DNA of 64,000 nucleotides from Alphaproteobacteria bacterium (GTDB taxonomy: Bacteria > Pseudomonadota > Alphaproteobacteria > UBA7887). The stretch is from contig JASLYQ010000017.1 in assembly GCA_030739735.1 (NCBI GenBank), positions 1 to 64,000 on the forward strand. The letters are read 5' to 3'. Position numbers and translations under genes: made by a program. Positions 17,282 through 26,479 of the stretch are shown one piece after another. Each line of letters starts with the position of its first letter. The first letter of the stretch is position 1. The notes beneath the pieces are model-generated. The model ran no database searches, was not told the DNA's origin, and saw only the letters and a program-made list of their open reading frames with translations.

Positions 17282-17899
17282 CTATGCGACGTCGACCGAT
17301 TCGGATGCGACTTCAACCTTTCGGCGCGGCACGATCCATCTGAACACGGCCGCTGGGATTAATGTCACGCTGTTGCAGAGCGAGAGCAGCACGATGGCGT
17401 AGACGGCGGCAGCGGCAGTGTGCGCGTGGGCGAAGGCGATACCTTCAGCAAGCACTGGCAGCACCTGCTCTTGCCACAGCACAGGGCAGCCTGTGACCAG
17501 CAGCGCTGGTAGTGCGGCAAGGCTGATGAGACTGAACAGCCAATTGCCAAGTGGCAGCGCCTCTAACCGATGCCGCAGGTCGATAGTGTTATAGACCAAG
17601 CCCGCAACCAGCGTCGGCAACACCAGCAGATTGATGCGCCGGACGAGGACGAGTCCCGGCCCCGGCTCGCTCGACCCGCACTCGAGCCGCACCAGACAAA
17701 ATGGATCAAGCGGCAGGGCATCGAGCATCGTCACGCCAACGGCAAAGGCCTCCGGGTGCAGCTCATAGGCCAGGATAAGCAGCACTACATAAGTGGCGAT
17801 GGCCAACAGAAAAAAGACGAAAAGCCAATCCCGTCCCTTCAAAAGAATGTCGTCGCGTACGCTCACCGTCTCAGCAGCGGTTACCGGCCCGCGCTCCAA
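17282..17899 (-). CDS. Hypothetical membrane protein with four helices
   Basis: The 205-residue protein has hydrophobic helices at about 25-47, 86-102, 115-137 and 160-184. The first loop contains a conserved-looking segment with two Cys (FCLVRLECGSSEPGPG). Nothing identifies a function. The start at 17899 gives the longest frame; GTG or ATG codons further in would remove only the N-terminal tail. It is a lone gene in the minus direction, downstream of a histidine-kinase relic. Confidence 0.6.
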   Translation of the reverse strand: MERGPVTAAETVSVRDDILLKGRDWLFVFFLLAIATYVVLLILAYELHPEAFAVGVTMLDALPLDPFCLVRLECGSSEPGPGLVLVRRINLLVLPTLVAGLVYNTIDLRHRLEALPLGNWLFSLISLAALPALLVTGCPVLWQEQVLPVLAEGIAFAHAHTAAAAVYAIVLLSLCNSVTLIPAAVFRWIVPRRKVEVASESVDVA

Positions 17900-17969
17900 A
17901 AGATTCTGATCGTGTGCCTAGTTTACGGTCTCGCCGGGGCCCATGGCCAGCCTATCGGGACGTAATAGG

Positions 17970-18359
17970 CTACTCTAGCCAGCAGGCACCACTCTCGTCG
18001 GCCTTGCTGTCGAAATCAAGATTGCCGCCTAGGCGCTCGATGAGATGGCGGTTGATGGTCAAGCCGATGCCAGTGCCTTCGATATTCGAGCCGTCCATGC
18101 CGAGACTCGAGAAGGGGCGGAACACCTTGCCGCGGTGGTTGGCGGATATGCTCGATCCTTCGTCGCTGTCATCGAGAGTGCGCAAGTCCGCTGGCACCGG
18201 CTTTAACTACGACGACACTGATGCCGCGCTCGTCCGCCAGCGGCTACACCAGTGCCATGCCCTCCTGCAACACCTGCGCCGCAACCAGCGGCTCCACGAC
18301 CGTCTCCATATGGCTCGACTAGATTTTCGAGAGATCGGGAACGTCGTTGCGCCGTCTTA
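17970..18359 (-). pseudogene. Sensor histidine kinase relic 1 (dimerisation and ATPase domains)
   Basis: Reading the minus strand downward gives NDVPDLSKI (the NDVLDLSKIE motif of the HisKA domain), then an EPLVAAQVLQEGMALV stretch matching the inter-domain helix. The end of the HATPase_c domain follows: KVFRPFSSLGMDGSNIEGTG and IGLTINRHLIERLGGNLDFD, ending in GACWLE. TAG and TGA codons interrupt the middle, and the N-box and upstream sensor part are not recognisable. It resembles the second relic at 47940-48420. Confidence 0.8.
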
Positions 18360-18538
18360 GCAGATCAAATCGCTGTGGCGATCAGCCCACATGATACACA
18401 CGAAAGTCACGTCATGCGCATTTGTCTTCAAATCGACAATAGTGTGTCACCGGCTGACAGCGACCCGTTATGCTTGCGATCGCAATGGCTTGGGCAGCAT
18501 GCTATGAGAGGTGGCAAGCCTATGTCGAGGAGCGAATC

Positions 18539-19969
18539 ATGACCGATTCCGAAACCATCAACCGGCCTTTGTGGCAGTGGAGTGCCTGCGAGCTAACTTC
18601 CGCCATCGCTGCGAAGCAGGTGAGCTGTGCCAAGGTGATGGAGAGTGTGGTTTCGCGCTTGCACGCAACCAACGGACGGATCAATGCCGTGGTCGACGAT
18701 TTGAGCGAGGCCGCGCTCGTGCAGGCGCGCGATTATGACAGGGCACTTGCCGCGGGAGAAGCCCTCGGACCGCTACATGGGGTGCCAGTCACGATTAAGG
18801 AGAATATCGACCAGAATGGCCGCGCAACGCCCAACGGTGTCACCGCCTATGCCGGCGTGATTGCAGCGGACGATTCTCCTGTCGTGCGCAATTTGTGTGC
18901 TGCCGGCGCCATCGTCGTCGGCCGCACCAACACGCCGGAATTCTCGTTCCGCGCCACCACGGTCAACGAGTTGCACGGACGCACCTACAATCCCTGGAAC
19001 GACTGGGCCAGCGCCGGCGGCTCCTCGGGCGGCGCCGCGGCGGCTGCCATGATGGGTTACGCGCCGCTCAACCACGGCAACGACATCGGGGGCTCACTAC
19101 GTTTTCCTGCCGCCGCCTGTGGTGCGGCGACGATCAAGCCGGGCTTGGGACGCACACCCGCCTACAATCCGTCCGCGCCGGTCGAACGCGGCATGCTAGC
19201 GCAGATCATGTCCGTGCAGGGCATCATCGCGCGCGAGGTGCGCGACGTGCGGCTAGGGATGCGCTCGCTCGTGCGCTACGATGCGCACGACCCCTGGATG
19301 GTGCCGATGCCCTTCGACGGCGACGCACCAGAGGAACCTATCACGGTCGGCTTCACCAAGCAGACCTTCGAGTTCGACCTGCACTCGGCGGTTTCAGACG
19401 CGCTCGATGCCGCGCGCGAAGCACTGGTCGACGCCGGCTACATCGTGCGTGAGATGGAGCCGCCCCTGCTGCGCGAAGCGGCGGAGATGGGTGGGCGCTG
19501 CTTATTTGGCGAAACTATTCTGATGCTCGGCACTGAAATCGAAAAGCACGGCAGCGACACCCTGAAGCGCATTTTCACCGAGTATGGCCACGCCTTCACA
19601 CCGTTGTCGGGTGACGACCTGCTGCATGCCATGGCCGAGCGCGCCCGCTTCGTGCGCGCCTGGACCACGTTTCTGAACCAGACGCCACTCATGCTGACGC
19701 CATTCATGTTGCAGCCGACCTTTGCCTGGGACCGCGACACGCAAGGACCGGAGGGTGTGCGCGAGGTGCTGCACAGTGCCATCTATTCCTATGCCATGAA
19801 CTTTCTCGGCCTGCCCGCGGGCAATGTGCCCGCAGCCTATAATGACGGCCTGCCCCTCAGTGTGCAGATCGTCGGGCGGCGCTTCCGCGAGGACATGATC
19901 CTCGATGCACTCGAGGCTATCGAGAGCCGTGTTGGAGCTATGGCGCCGCGGCTGTGGGCACGCAACTGA
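18539..19969 (+). CDS. Amidase-signature family hydrolase
   Basis: This 476-residue enzyme hydrolyses amide bonds through a Ser-cisSer-Lys triad. The VTIKENID block holds the catalytic Lys, AGGSSGGAAAAAM the cis-Ser and DIGGSLRFPAA the nucleophilic Ser. The ATG at 18539 is preferred over the upstream frame start at 18470. It opens a run of co-directional catabolic genes; its stop is 2 bp before the ATG of the NicX-like gene. The substrate is unknown; in this context it may act on an amide intermediate of ring cleavage, which is inference. Confidence 0.9.
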   Translation: MTDSETINRPLWQWSACELTSAIAAKQVSCAKVMESVVSRLHATNGRINAVVDDLSEAALVQARDYDRALAAGEALGPLHGVPVTIKENIDQNGRATPNGVTAYAGVIAADDSPVVRNLCAAGAIVVGRTNTPEFSFRATTVNELHGRTYNPWNDWASAGGSSGGAAAAAMMGYAPLNHGNDIGGSLRFPAAACGAATIKPGLGRTPAYNPSAPVERGMLAQIMSVQGIIAREVRDVRLGMRSLVRYDAHDPWMVPMPFDGDAPEEPITVGFTKQTFEFDLHSAVSDALDAAREALVDAGYIVREMEPPLLREAAEMGGRCLFGETILMLGTEIEKHGSDTLKRIFTEYGHAFTPLSGDDLLHAMAERARFVRAWTTFLNQTPLMLTPFMLQPTFAWDRDTQGPEGVREVLHSAIYSYAMNFLGLPAGNVPAAYNDGLPLSVQIVGRRFREDMILDALEAIESRVGAMAPRLWARN

Positions 19970-19971
19970 CC

Positions 19972-21018
19972 ATGTTGCGGAACCGTATAGAGGGAAAGTG
20001 GATCAACGCCTTCGCCGAGACCTTTGCCATGTGCAAGGTAGCCGACGGCGAAGTGGTAGCGATTCTCTCCGAGACCCAATCGCGCGAACTCAACGTGCAA
20101 CTCACCGAGCTAGCACTGCTACGCCTCGGCGCGCGACCGTATCACATGGTATTGCCAACGCCACAGCAAAGCCAGGCCGTCCCCATCCGCTCCACCGGCG
20201 CTTCGCTGGCGGTGGGCGGGCTCAAGCCCGTCATAGACGCGCTTGGCGCCAGCGGCCTCGTTGTGGACCTAACTGTTGAAGGCATGCTGCACGCGCCCGA
20301 GATGCCGGCCATTCTCAGTGGCGGCACGCGTGTGCTCATGGTCTCCAACGAGCACCCCGAGGTGCTCGAGCGCTTGCGTCCCGATGCGGCGCTCGAAGCC
20401 AAGGTCAAGACCGGCATCAAGCGTCTCGCTGCGGCGAAGAAGATGCATGTGACCTCGGCCGCAGGCACGGATCTTCTGATCGACGTAGCCGAGGCCCGGG
20501 TCGGTGGGGTCTGGGGCTGGTGCAATAAGCCAGGCCGGGTCGCCCATTGGCCGGGGGGCATTTGCTTGTGCTTTCCTGCTAAGGGCAGCACTAATGGCCG
20601 CCTCGTTCTCGCCGCCGGCGACATCAACTTGACTTTTAAGCGTTACCTCGAAAGCGCAGTGACGCTAACCATCGTCGACGACTACGTCACCAAGATCGAC
20701 GGCGACGGCGTTGATTCCGAGTTGATGCGGAGCTATTTCAGTGCCTGGGACGACCGCGACGCCTATGCGGTGAGCCATGTCGGGTGGGGCATGAATCCGG
20801 CCGCACGCTGGGACGCCATGGTGATGTACGATAAGCGCGACATCAACGGCACGGAGCTGCGCGCCTTCGCCGGCAACTTCCTCTATTCAACGGGGGCCAA
20901 CGAGGTCGCCGGCCGCTACACTGCCGGCCATTTCGACCTACCACTGCGCCATTGCACGGTGACGCTCGACGGCGAGACCGTGGTCAGCGATGGGGTCTTA
21001 CAGAGTGATCTCGCATGA
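19972..21018 (+). CDS. NicX-like (2,5-dihydroxypyridine 5,6-dioxygenase/M29-like) enzyme
   Basis: The 348-residue protein closely resembles NicX, an iron-dependent extradiol dioxygenase that opens the pyridine ring in nicotinate breakdown. I recall from NicX the blocks SHIGWGL, DARAFYGNFLFSTGPN and HLDIPLRNC; here they read SHVGWGMNPAARWDAM, AFAGNFLYSTGANEVAG and HFDLPLRHC, so the expected metal-ligand His and His-x-Asp are kept. Another NicX acid in the GYADEPG region is not conserved. The family also includes M29-type peptidases, but the C-terminal motifs favour NicX. The next ATG overlaps its stop. Confidence 0.8.
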   Translation: MLRNRIEGKWINAFAETFAMCKVADGEVVAILSETQSRELNVQLTELALLRLGARPYHMVLPTPQQSQAVPIRSTGASLAVGGLKPVIDALGASGLVVDLTVEGMLHAPEMPAILSGGTRVLMVSNEHPEVLERLRPDAALEAKVKTGIKRLAAAKKMHVTSAAGTDLLIDVAEARVGGVWGWCNKPGRVAHWPGGICLCFPAKGSTNGRLVLAAGDINLTFKRYLESAVTLTIVDDYVTKIDGDGVDSELMRSYFSAWDDRDAYAVSHVGWGMNPAARWDAMVMYDKRDINGTELRAFAGNFLYSTGANEVAGRYTAGHFDLPLRHCTVTLDGETVVSDGVLQSDLA

Positions 21019-21839
21019 CCCCACTCGGCGACATGCTGACGCCTGCCTATCGCATGGTCGGCGACGGCCCCCAGACGGTCCTATTTTTGCACGGCATCGG
21101 CGGTGGACGCGGCAGCTTCGATGCCCAGATCGGCGCCTTCGGGCCCACTTATCGCCACCTCGCCTGGGATATGCCGGGCTATGGCGACTCATCACCGCTG
21201 CCGGAGATGACCTTTGCAGCATTGGCCGCAGCGGCCATACGGCTGCTTGACGCGCTCGGCGTCGTCCGGGCGCATGTTATCGGTCACTCCATGGGCGGCA
21301 TGGTCGCGCAGGAGATAGCCATCGAGCACAGTGACCGCGTCGCCTCGCTAGTTCTGTCCGCCACCAGCCCGGCCTTCGGCAAACCCGACGGCGACTGGCA
21401 AAAAGAGTTTCTGGCGGAACGCCTGGCGCCACTCGACCGCGGTCAGACCCCCGCCGACCTGGCGCCGGTGGTAGTCAGCGGGTTGGTGGCCGAGAACGCA
21501 CCAGCGGCTGCAATCGACGCCGCCACCGCCTCCATGCGCCAGCTCTCCTCCGCTACCTACCGCACAGCGCTGGCTTGCCTTGTCACTTTTGACCGTCGCC
21601 ATGCGCTCGACCGCATCGTCGCACCATGTCTGCTGATCGCGGGTGAAGCCGATACCCTAGCCCGGGCGCCCATGATGGCGCGCATGGCGAAGCACATCGC
21701 CGGCGCGCAATACATAGCGATACCCGGCGCGGGCCATCTCGCCAATCTCGAGACGCCGGCCGCTTTCAATGCTGCCTGTGCGAATTTCCTTGCCTTACAA
21801 ACATATACAAGAGTTTATGACACAGGATTTGACCGATAG
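21015..21839 (+). CDS. Alpha/beta hydrolase, candidate deformylase or amide/ester hydrolase
   Basis: The 274-residue alpha/beta hydrolase has an oxyanion region TVLFLHGIGGGRGSFDAQ, the nucleophile elbow GHSMGGM (Ser about 92), the acid around GEADTLA and the His in GAGHLANLE. It directly follows the NicX-like gene with a 4-bp overlap. In nicotinate degradation a similar hydrolase (NicD) removes formate from N-formylmaleamate made by NicX, so a deformylase role is plausible but not shown. The 3' end runs 23 bp into the next gene. Confidence 0.85.
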   Translation: MTPLGDMLTPAYRMVGDGPQTVLFLHGIGGGRGSFDAQIGAFGPTYRHLAWDMPGYGDSSPLPEMTFAALAAAAIRLLDALGVVRAHVIGHSMGGMVAQEIAIEHSDRVASLVLSATSPAFGKPDGDWQKEFLAERLAPLDRGQTPADLAPVVVSGLVAENAPAAAIDAATASMRQLSSATYRTALACLVTFDRRHALDRIVAPCLLIAGEADTLARAPMMARMAKHIAGAQYIAIPGAGHLANLETPAAFNAACANFLALQTYTRVYDTGFDR

Positions 21840-23028
21840 ACAGCGCGACCTGATTGAGCGCGCCGGACACCTCGGACGCGAGCGCTTCGCCGAGCGCGCC
21901 GCGCGCTATGATACAGAAGCGAGCTTTCCCTTCGAAAATTATGCCGACCTGCGCGAAGCCGGCTTGCTCGCCCTTTGCGTACCCGAAAGCCACGGTGGGT
22001 TGGGCGCCGATTTTGAGACCTATTGCCTAGTCTCGGCCGAGATCGGACGCTACTGCGGCGCCACTGCACTAACCTTTAACATGCACGCCTGCTCAATGCT
22101 GTGGTCGGGCACCATGACCGACGAGTTCGACATGGATGACGCGGTGCGCCGCGTCCACGCAAAGCGCCAGGCCCTACATTTCCGCCGCGTCGTCGAGGAC
22201 GGCGCCATTTATGCCCAACCCTTCTCGGAAGGCAATGCTTCGGCAGCCGGCCAAGCACCCTTCGGTACCCTCGCCAAAAAAGTCGAGGGCGGCTATGTGT
22301 TGAACGGCCGCAAGATCTTTGCTTCACTGGCGGGCGCAGCCGATTATTACGGCATTCTCTGCACCGAAGACGTGAAAGACGCGGGGCGCAAGGACACCAT
22401 ATACCTCGCCGTACCCAAGGATGCGGATGGCATCACCGTCACCGGCCCGTGGGATCCGCTGGGCATGCGCGGCACGGTCTCGCGCACGCTGGTTATGGAA
22501 AACGTATTCGTGGCCGAAGAGAATGAATTAATGCCGCGCGGTATCTACTTTCAAGCGGCGAACCGCTGGCCGCACATGTTCATCACGTTGTCACCAACCT
22601 ATATGGGCATCAGCCAGGCGGCCTATGATTTCACGCTCAAGTACCTGCGCGGCGAGGTCGGGGGGCTGCCGCCGGTTAAGCGGCGCCAGTTCGCTACCAA
22701 GCAGCTCGCCGTGGCCGAAATGTACGTCAAGCTGGAACAGACGCGGGCGTTATTCCGCCGCGCCATCGCTGAAGCTTCAATCGATCCGACCAAAGACCAG
22801 CGCATGCGCGCTTGGGCGACGCAATACACGATCATGGAGAACGCTAACGATCTGTGCCGACTTGCCATCCGCACCTGCGGCGGCCAGTCGATGCTCAAGA
22901 CCCTGCCCCTCGAGCGCCTCTATCGCGACAGCCGCTGCGGCTCTCTGATGCTGCCGCTGACGGCCGAGCTCTGCCTCGTCCGCCTCGGCACCGACGCCCT
23001 TTACGAGCCAGGCGAGAGCGACGAGTGA
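21817..23028 (+). CDS. Acyl-CoA dehydrogenase
   Basis: The start at 21817 (MTQDLTDRQRDLIERAGHLG) is chosen over the longer frame at 21769 because it removes a non-conserved extension. The 403-residue FAD enzyme oxidises an acyl-CoA or similar substrate. N-terminal, middle and C-terminal domains are recognisable; LPLERLYRDSRCG near the end contains the usual Glu region. It has an unusual NGRKIFASLAGAADYYGI segment matching FAD-binding blocks. It lies in the NicX-like cluster. Confidence 0.88.
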   Translation: MTQDLTDRQRDLIERAGHLGRERFAERAARYDTEASFPFENYADLREAGLLALCVPESHGGLGADFETYCLVSAEIGRYCGATALTFNMHACSMLWSGTMTDEFDMDDAVRRVHAKRQALHFRRVVEDGAIYAQPFSEGNASAAGQAPFGTLAKKVEGGYVLNGRKIFASLAGAADYYGILCTEDVKDAGRKDTIYLAVPKDADGITVTGPWDPLGMRGTVSRTLVMENVFVAEENELMPRGIYFQAANRWPHMFITLSPTYMGISQAAYDFTLKYLRGEVGGLPPVKRRQFATKQLAVAEMYVKLEQTRALFRRAIAEASIDPTKDQRMRAWATQYTIMENANDLCRLAIRTCGGQSMLKTLPLERLYRDSRCGSLMLPLTAELCLVRLGTDALYEPGESDE

Positions 23029-23393
23029 TAAAGGGGCGCTGGCGAGACAGCTACCCACCATCGTCTTGTTGCCGCTTGCCTTGGTGCGGGCGGGCATCGG
23101 CGGCAACGCGGTGTGCGCGATACAGTGCTGCTCAACGGCAACTATCTCGCCGAGGTCTAGGCAACACACAACTTTGTAGGTCAGCCTGTGGTGACGATCA
23201 CGGGTAGCATCGCTCAGATAAGTAGAAATTTCTCCTTCGCAAAAGTACGGAAGTTGGAGTTTGTTCTCTCAGCCCGCGCGCTGCCCCCACCCCTGACGAT
23301 CGTGGAAGAGCGCTGGCTCGATCGCGACAGCGACGAGAGACGCCGTCCGTGCTACCATTGCCACTGGAATTGTCAAACAGTTAGGGGGTTTTC
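23029..23393. other. Intergenic stretch with no recognisable gene
   Basis: About 365 bp between the acyl-CoA dehydrogenase and a truncated periplasmic-protein start. No open frame shows family motifs. It may carry the promoter for the downstream ligase and TRAP genes, but I see no clear site. Confidence 0.4.
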
Positions 23394-23522
23394 ATGGGAT
23401 GCAATCGCATTCGACAGGCCGTTATGGCGGGAGCCGTGGCACTCACCTTATGGCCGCCCGCACCGCGCTCCGTAGCTCAACCGCCCGCCATCACAGTCGA
23501 TGCGGGATACATGCCCTACTAA
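23394..23522 (+). pseudogene. Signal-peptide stub of a periplasmic substrate-binding protein
   Basis: A 42-codon ORF starts at ATG 23394 after TTAGGGGG, a good ribosome site. The peptide reads MGCNRIRQAVMAGAVALTLW followed by PPAPRSVAQPPAITVDAGYM, then PY and a stop. This looks like a signal peptide followed by the first strand of an ABC-type binding protein (xITVDAGYMPY), cut off at once. Its stop lies three bases before the ligase start. It is probably a relic. Confidence 0.45.
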
Positions 23523-23525
23523 TAC

Positions 23526-24965
23526 ATGCTGGATCTTTCTACCTGGATAGACCGCTGGGCCGCACATTCTCCGGATAAGACCGCCATCAACTGGGGCGGA
23601 GGGCAGCTGAGCTACGGAGCGCTAGCAAAGCGCATTAGGATGCTGGCGGCGACTCTTGGTGCCGAGCCAGGCGACCGTATTGCCTATCTCGGGCAGAACT
23701 CGCCGCATCTGATCGAGCTGGTCTTCGCCTGCGCGCGTCTCGGTGCCATCGCCGTGCCGCTGAACTGGCGGCTAGCCATGGACGAGCATCGCTACGTGCT
23801 GGAGGATTGCGGCGCGCGCACGCTGATCTATGAACCGAACTATGCCGAGACCACAGCAAACCTAGGCCTGACGCGGATCAAAGCTAATACCTGGAACAGC
23901 GCAGCATTGCCGCGGTCACGCGGTGGGCCCGACAGCCGCGTGCTGATTGTCTACACTTCGGGCACAACGGGGCGCCCCAAGGGCGCGGTTCTGGACCAGC
24001 GTGCCCTCGCCTGTAACGCCATCAACAGCACCGTGATGCACAACCTAACCAGCGCCGACCGGGTGCTCACCACCATCCCACTGTTCCACATCGGCGGCCT
24101 CAACATCCAAACTCTACCGGCGCTACATGCGGGAGCCACCATCTATCTCCACAGCGTGTTCGATGTTGAAGCTACCTTCGCCGCCATCGCCCGCGACCGC
24201 CCTACCCTGATGGTGCTGGTGCCGGCACAGATGCAAGCAATGCTCGCTCATCCCTCCTGGGCCGATTGCGATCTCTCCTGCCTGCGCATGGTAACCACCG
24301 GCTCGACCACCGTGCCGCACGGACTGATAGAGGCCTTTCACGCACGCGGCGTGCCGGTCGGGCAAGTTTATGGTTGCACCGAGACAGCACCGATCGCCAC
24401 CTGTCTGTGCGCTGAGCAGGCCAGCGATCATGTCGGCTCCGTTGGCCTGCCGGCGCGGCATTGCGAGGTGCGCGTGGTGGACGATGACGGCCGCGATGTG
24501 GCGGCCGGAGAACGCGGCGAGATCTGGGTGCGTGGCGACAACGTGATGCGCGAATACTGGAATAACCCCAAGGCTAGTGCGGCCGCTTTTAGCGACGGCT
24601 GGTTCCGCACCGGCGATATCGCCGAGCGTGACGATGACGGCTTTCTCTCGGTGGTCGACCGCAAGCACGACATGATCATCTCGGGCAGCGAAAACATCTA
24701 TCCGGCCGAGATTGAGCGCGTGCTTGCCGATGCGCCCGCCATCTCTGCGGTCGCCGTGGTCGGCCGCGCCGACCAACGCTGGGGCGAGGTTGCGGTGGCA
24801 GTGGTGGTGCGTCGCGATGCGGGCCTAGACGAAAGCGGCGTGCTGGCATTGCTTGAGGGGCGACTAGCACGCTACAAGCATCCCCACGACGTGATTTTCG
24901 TCGATGCCCTGCCGCGCAACGCCATGGGCAAGGTTGAGAAGCACGTGCTGCGCAGCATGGTTTAG
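23526..24965 (+). CDS. AMP-forming acyl-CoA/aryl-CoA ligase
   Basis: This 479-residue ANL-family enzyme activates a carboxylic acid with ATP and CoA. It carries the phosphate-binding YTSGTTGRPKGAVLD, GCTETAPIATC, GWFRTGDIAERDDDGFLSVV, DRKHDMIISGSENIYPAEIE and a C-terminal Lys in PRNAMGKVEKHVLR. The chain starts with LDLSTWIDRWAAHSPDKTAI. The substrate is unknown; its position between the catabolic enzymes and the TRAP genes suggests a carboxylate taken up or made in the pathway. Confidence 0.93.
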   Translation: MLDLSTWIDRWAAHSPDKTAINWGGGQLSYGALAKRIRMLAATLGAEPGDRIAYLGQNSPHLIELVFACARLGAIAVPLNWRLAMDEHRYVLEDCGARTLIYEPNYAETTANLGLTRIKANTWNSAALPRSRGGPDSRVLIVYTSGTTGRPKGAVLDQRALACNAINSTVMHNLTSADRVLTTIPLFHIGGLNIQTLPALHAGATIYLHSVFDVEATFAAIARDRPTLMVLVPAQMQAMLAHPSWADCDLSCLRMVTTGSTTVPHGLIEAFHARGVPVGQVYGCTETAPIATCLCAEQASDHVGSVGLPARHCEVRVVDDDGRDVAAGERGEIWVRGDNVMREYWNNPKASAAAFSDGWFRTGDIAERDDDGFLSVVDRKHDMIISGSENIYPAEIERVLADAPAISAVAVVGRADQRWGEVAVAVVVRRDAGLDESGVLALLEGRLARYKHPHDVIFVDALPRNAMGKVEKHVLRSMV

Positions 24966-24980
24966 AACCTGAAGGATAAC

Positions 24981-26000
24981 GTGATGGTGACGATACACAA
25001 ACTGACGGTCCTTCTTGTCGCCTTGACGGTCCTGGCCGATCCGGCGGCGGCCGAGACGGTGCTACGACTGTCGAACTGGGTGCCACAGAGCCACGTCATC
25101 ACGCGCAATATTCTCGCCCCCTGGGCCAAGGACGTAGTGCGCGTCACCGATGGGCGCGTACGTGTCGAGATGCTCAAGACACCGCTCGGCAAGCCGCCGG
25201 CTCATTACGACATCGCCCGCGACGGCCTTGCCGATATCACTATCGGCGTGCACGGCTACACGCCCGGACGTTTCATACTCACGCAAATCGCCGAGCTGCC
25301 TTTCTTGAGCGACAGCGCGGAAGCTCTCTCTGTCGCCTATTGGCGCGTGCACGAGCGCTACCTGGCACCCCACGGCGAACATCGCGGCGTGCACTTGCTG
25401 GCGCTCTGGACACACGGGCCCGGCCATATCTTCAATGCCAAGCGCGACATCCTTACCGTCGCCGATCTTGACGGCCTCAAGTTCCGCGTCGGCGGCGCCT
25501 CGGTAAGCCGCATTTCCGATGCGCTAGGCACGGTGGGCATACCGGTGCCGGCCACCAAGGCCTATGAGCTGCTGTCCAATGGCGTTGCCGACGGCATCTA
25601 CTTTCCCGCCGAGTCAATCGAGTTCTTCAACCTGACTCCGTTCATGCACCACGGCACGCTGATCCCAGGCGGACTCTACAATGCGAGCTTCTTCCTAATC
25701 GCCAATACCGATAGCTGGCGGAAAATCACCGTGGCCGACCGCGACGCCATCATGGCCGTCTCGGGCGAAGTGCTAGCCAAGCGCGCGGGCATCGCCTGGG
25801 ACCACTCCGACCATGCGGCAATGCAGGCGTTGATGGCCGCCGGTACCGCCTTAACGTTGGCCGAGACACCCATGATCCAGGAGTTGCAATATCGCCTGGC
25901 TTTCGCCGAGGCCGACTGGGTAGCCAATGCCAGCGACGCCGGGGCGGACGCAGCGCTGGCGCTGGCAGCGCTGCGCACGGAGATCGAGGGCTATCGCTGA
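24981..26000 (+). CDS. dctP: TRAP transporter substrate-binding protein (DctP family)
   Basis: The 339-residue periplasmic protein has a signal peptide to about residue 24 and typical DctP elements: LRLSNWVPQSHVITRNILAP, KTPLGKPPAHYDIARDGLAD and the FHPETWRK-like central region around KFRVGGASVSRISDALGTVG. DctP binds a carboxylate, often with a conserved Arg; KFRVGG matches this region. The ATGATGG start allows codon 24981 or 24984. dctQ follows with its start overlapping the stop. Confidence 0.93.
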   Translation: MMVTIHKLTVLLVALTVLADPAAAETVLRLSNWVPQSHVITRNILAPWAKDVVRVTDGRVRVEMLKTPLGKPPAHYDIARDGLADITIGVHGYTPGRFILTQIAELPFLSDSAEALSVAYWRVHERYLAPHGEHRGVHLLALWTHGPGHIFNAKRDILTVADLDGLKFRVGGASVSRISDALGTVGIPVPATKAYELLSNGVADGIYFPAESIEFFNLTPFMHHGTLIPGGLYNASFFLIANTDSWRKITVADRDAIMAVSGEVLAKRAGIAWDHSDHAAMQALMAAGTALTLAETPMIQELQYRLAFAEADWVANASDAGADAALALAALRTEIEGYR

Positions 26001-26475
26001 GTCAAGAGTAGAGCGCACCCTCGACCGCCTGTTCTTGGCCGGCGGCTGGATCGCTGCCGCCCTGGTCTTTGCCATGATGGCGCTAACGGTCGCCGACGTG
26101 GCGGGACGCTATCTCTTCAACTCTCCGGTGCACGGCGCCTTCGAGCTGACCCAGGCGATGCTGGCCCTGACCATATTTTCGGGCCTGCCCTTGGTGAGTT
26201 GGCACGGTGGGCACGTGACGATCGTCCTGACCGATCGCTGGTTCTCGCCTGCCCTAGCACGCCTACGTGATCGCCTGCTGGCCACGGTTTGCGCGTTAGT
26301 TGCCACGATCATGGCCTGGCGCCTCTGGTTGCTGGCTGGCCGTCAGGCTGAATATGGCGACCGCTTCGAGCTCATCGGCGTGACCCATGCCACGATCAGC
26401 TATCCCATGAGCGCCATGACAGGTCTTTGCGCCCTCGCCCTGTTGTCGCGCGCCGTTCTGCCCCAGAAACGTTGA
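25927..26475 (+). CDS. dctQ: TRAP transporter small permease (DctQ family)
   Basis: DctQ has four membrane helices and partners DctM. The conserved part begins with ERTLDRLFLAGGWIAAALVF and contains DVAGRYLFNSPVHGAFELTQ. The first ATG at 25927 overlaps dctP by 74 bp, and the residues before about position 24 are not DctQ-like. The true start is therefore probably near 25993-26035, perhaps a non-ATG codon translated by coupling to the dctP stop. From the likely start the protein has about 150-160 residues, the usual DctQ length. Confidence 0.85.
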   Translation: MPATPGRTQRWRWQRCARRSRAIAESRVERTLDRLFLAGGWIAAALVFAMMALTVADVAGRYLFNSPVHGAFELTQAMLALTIFSGLPLVSWHGGHVTIVLTDRWFSPALARLRDRLLATVCALVATIMAWRLWLLAGRQAEYGDRFELIGVTHATISYPMSAMTGLCALALLSRAVLPQKR

Positions 26476-26479
26476 TCCT

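Noticed and set aside
19972-21839. A complete nicotinate degradation operon
   Set aside because: NicX- and NicD-like genes are present but no nicotinate or hydroxynicotinate hydroxylase, NicF or NicE is nearby, so only a related pathway can be claimed.
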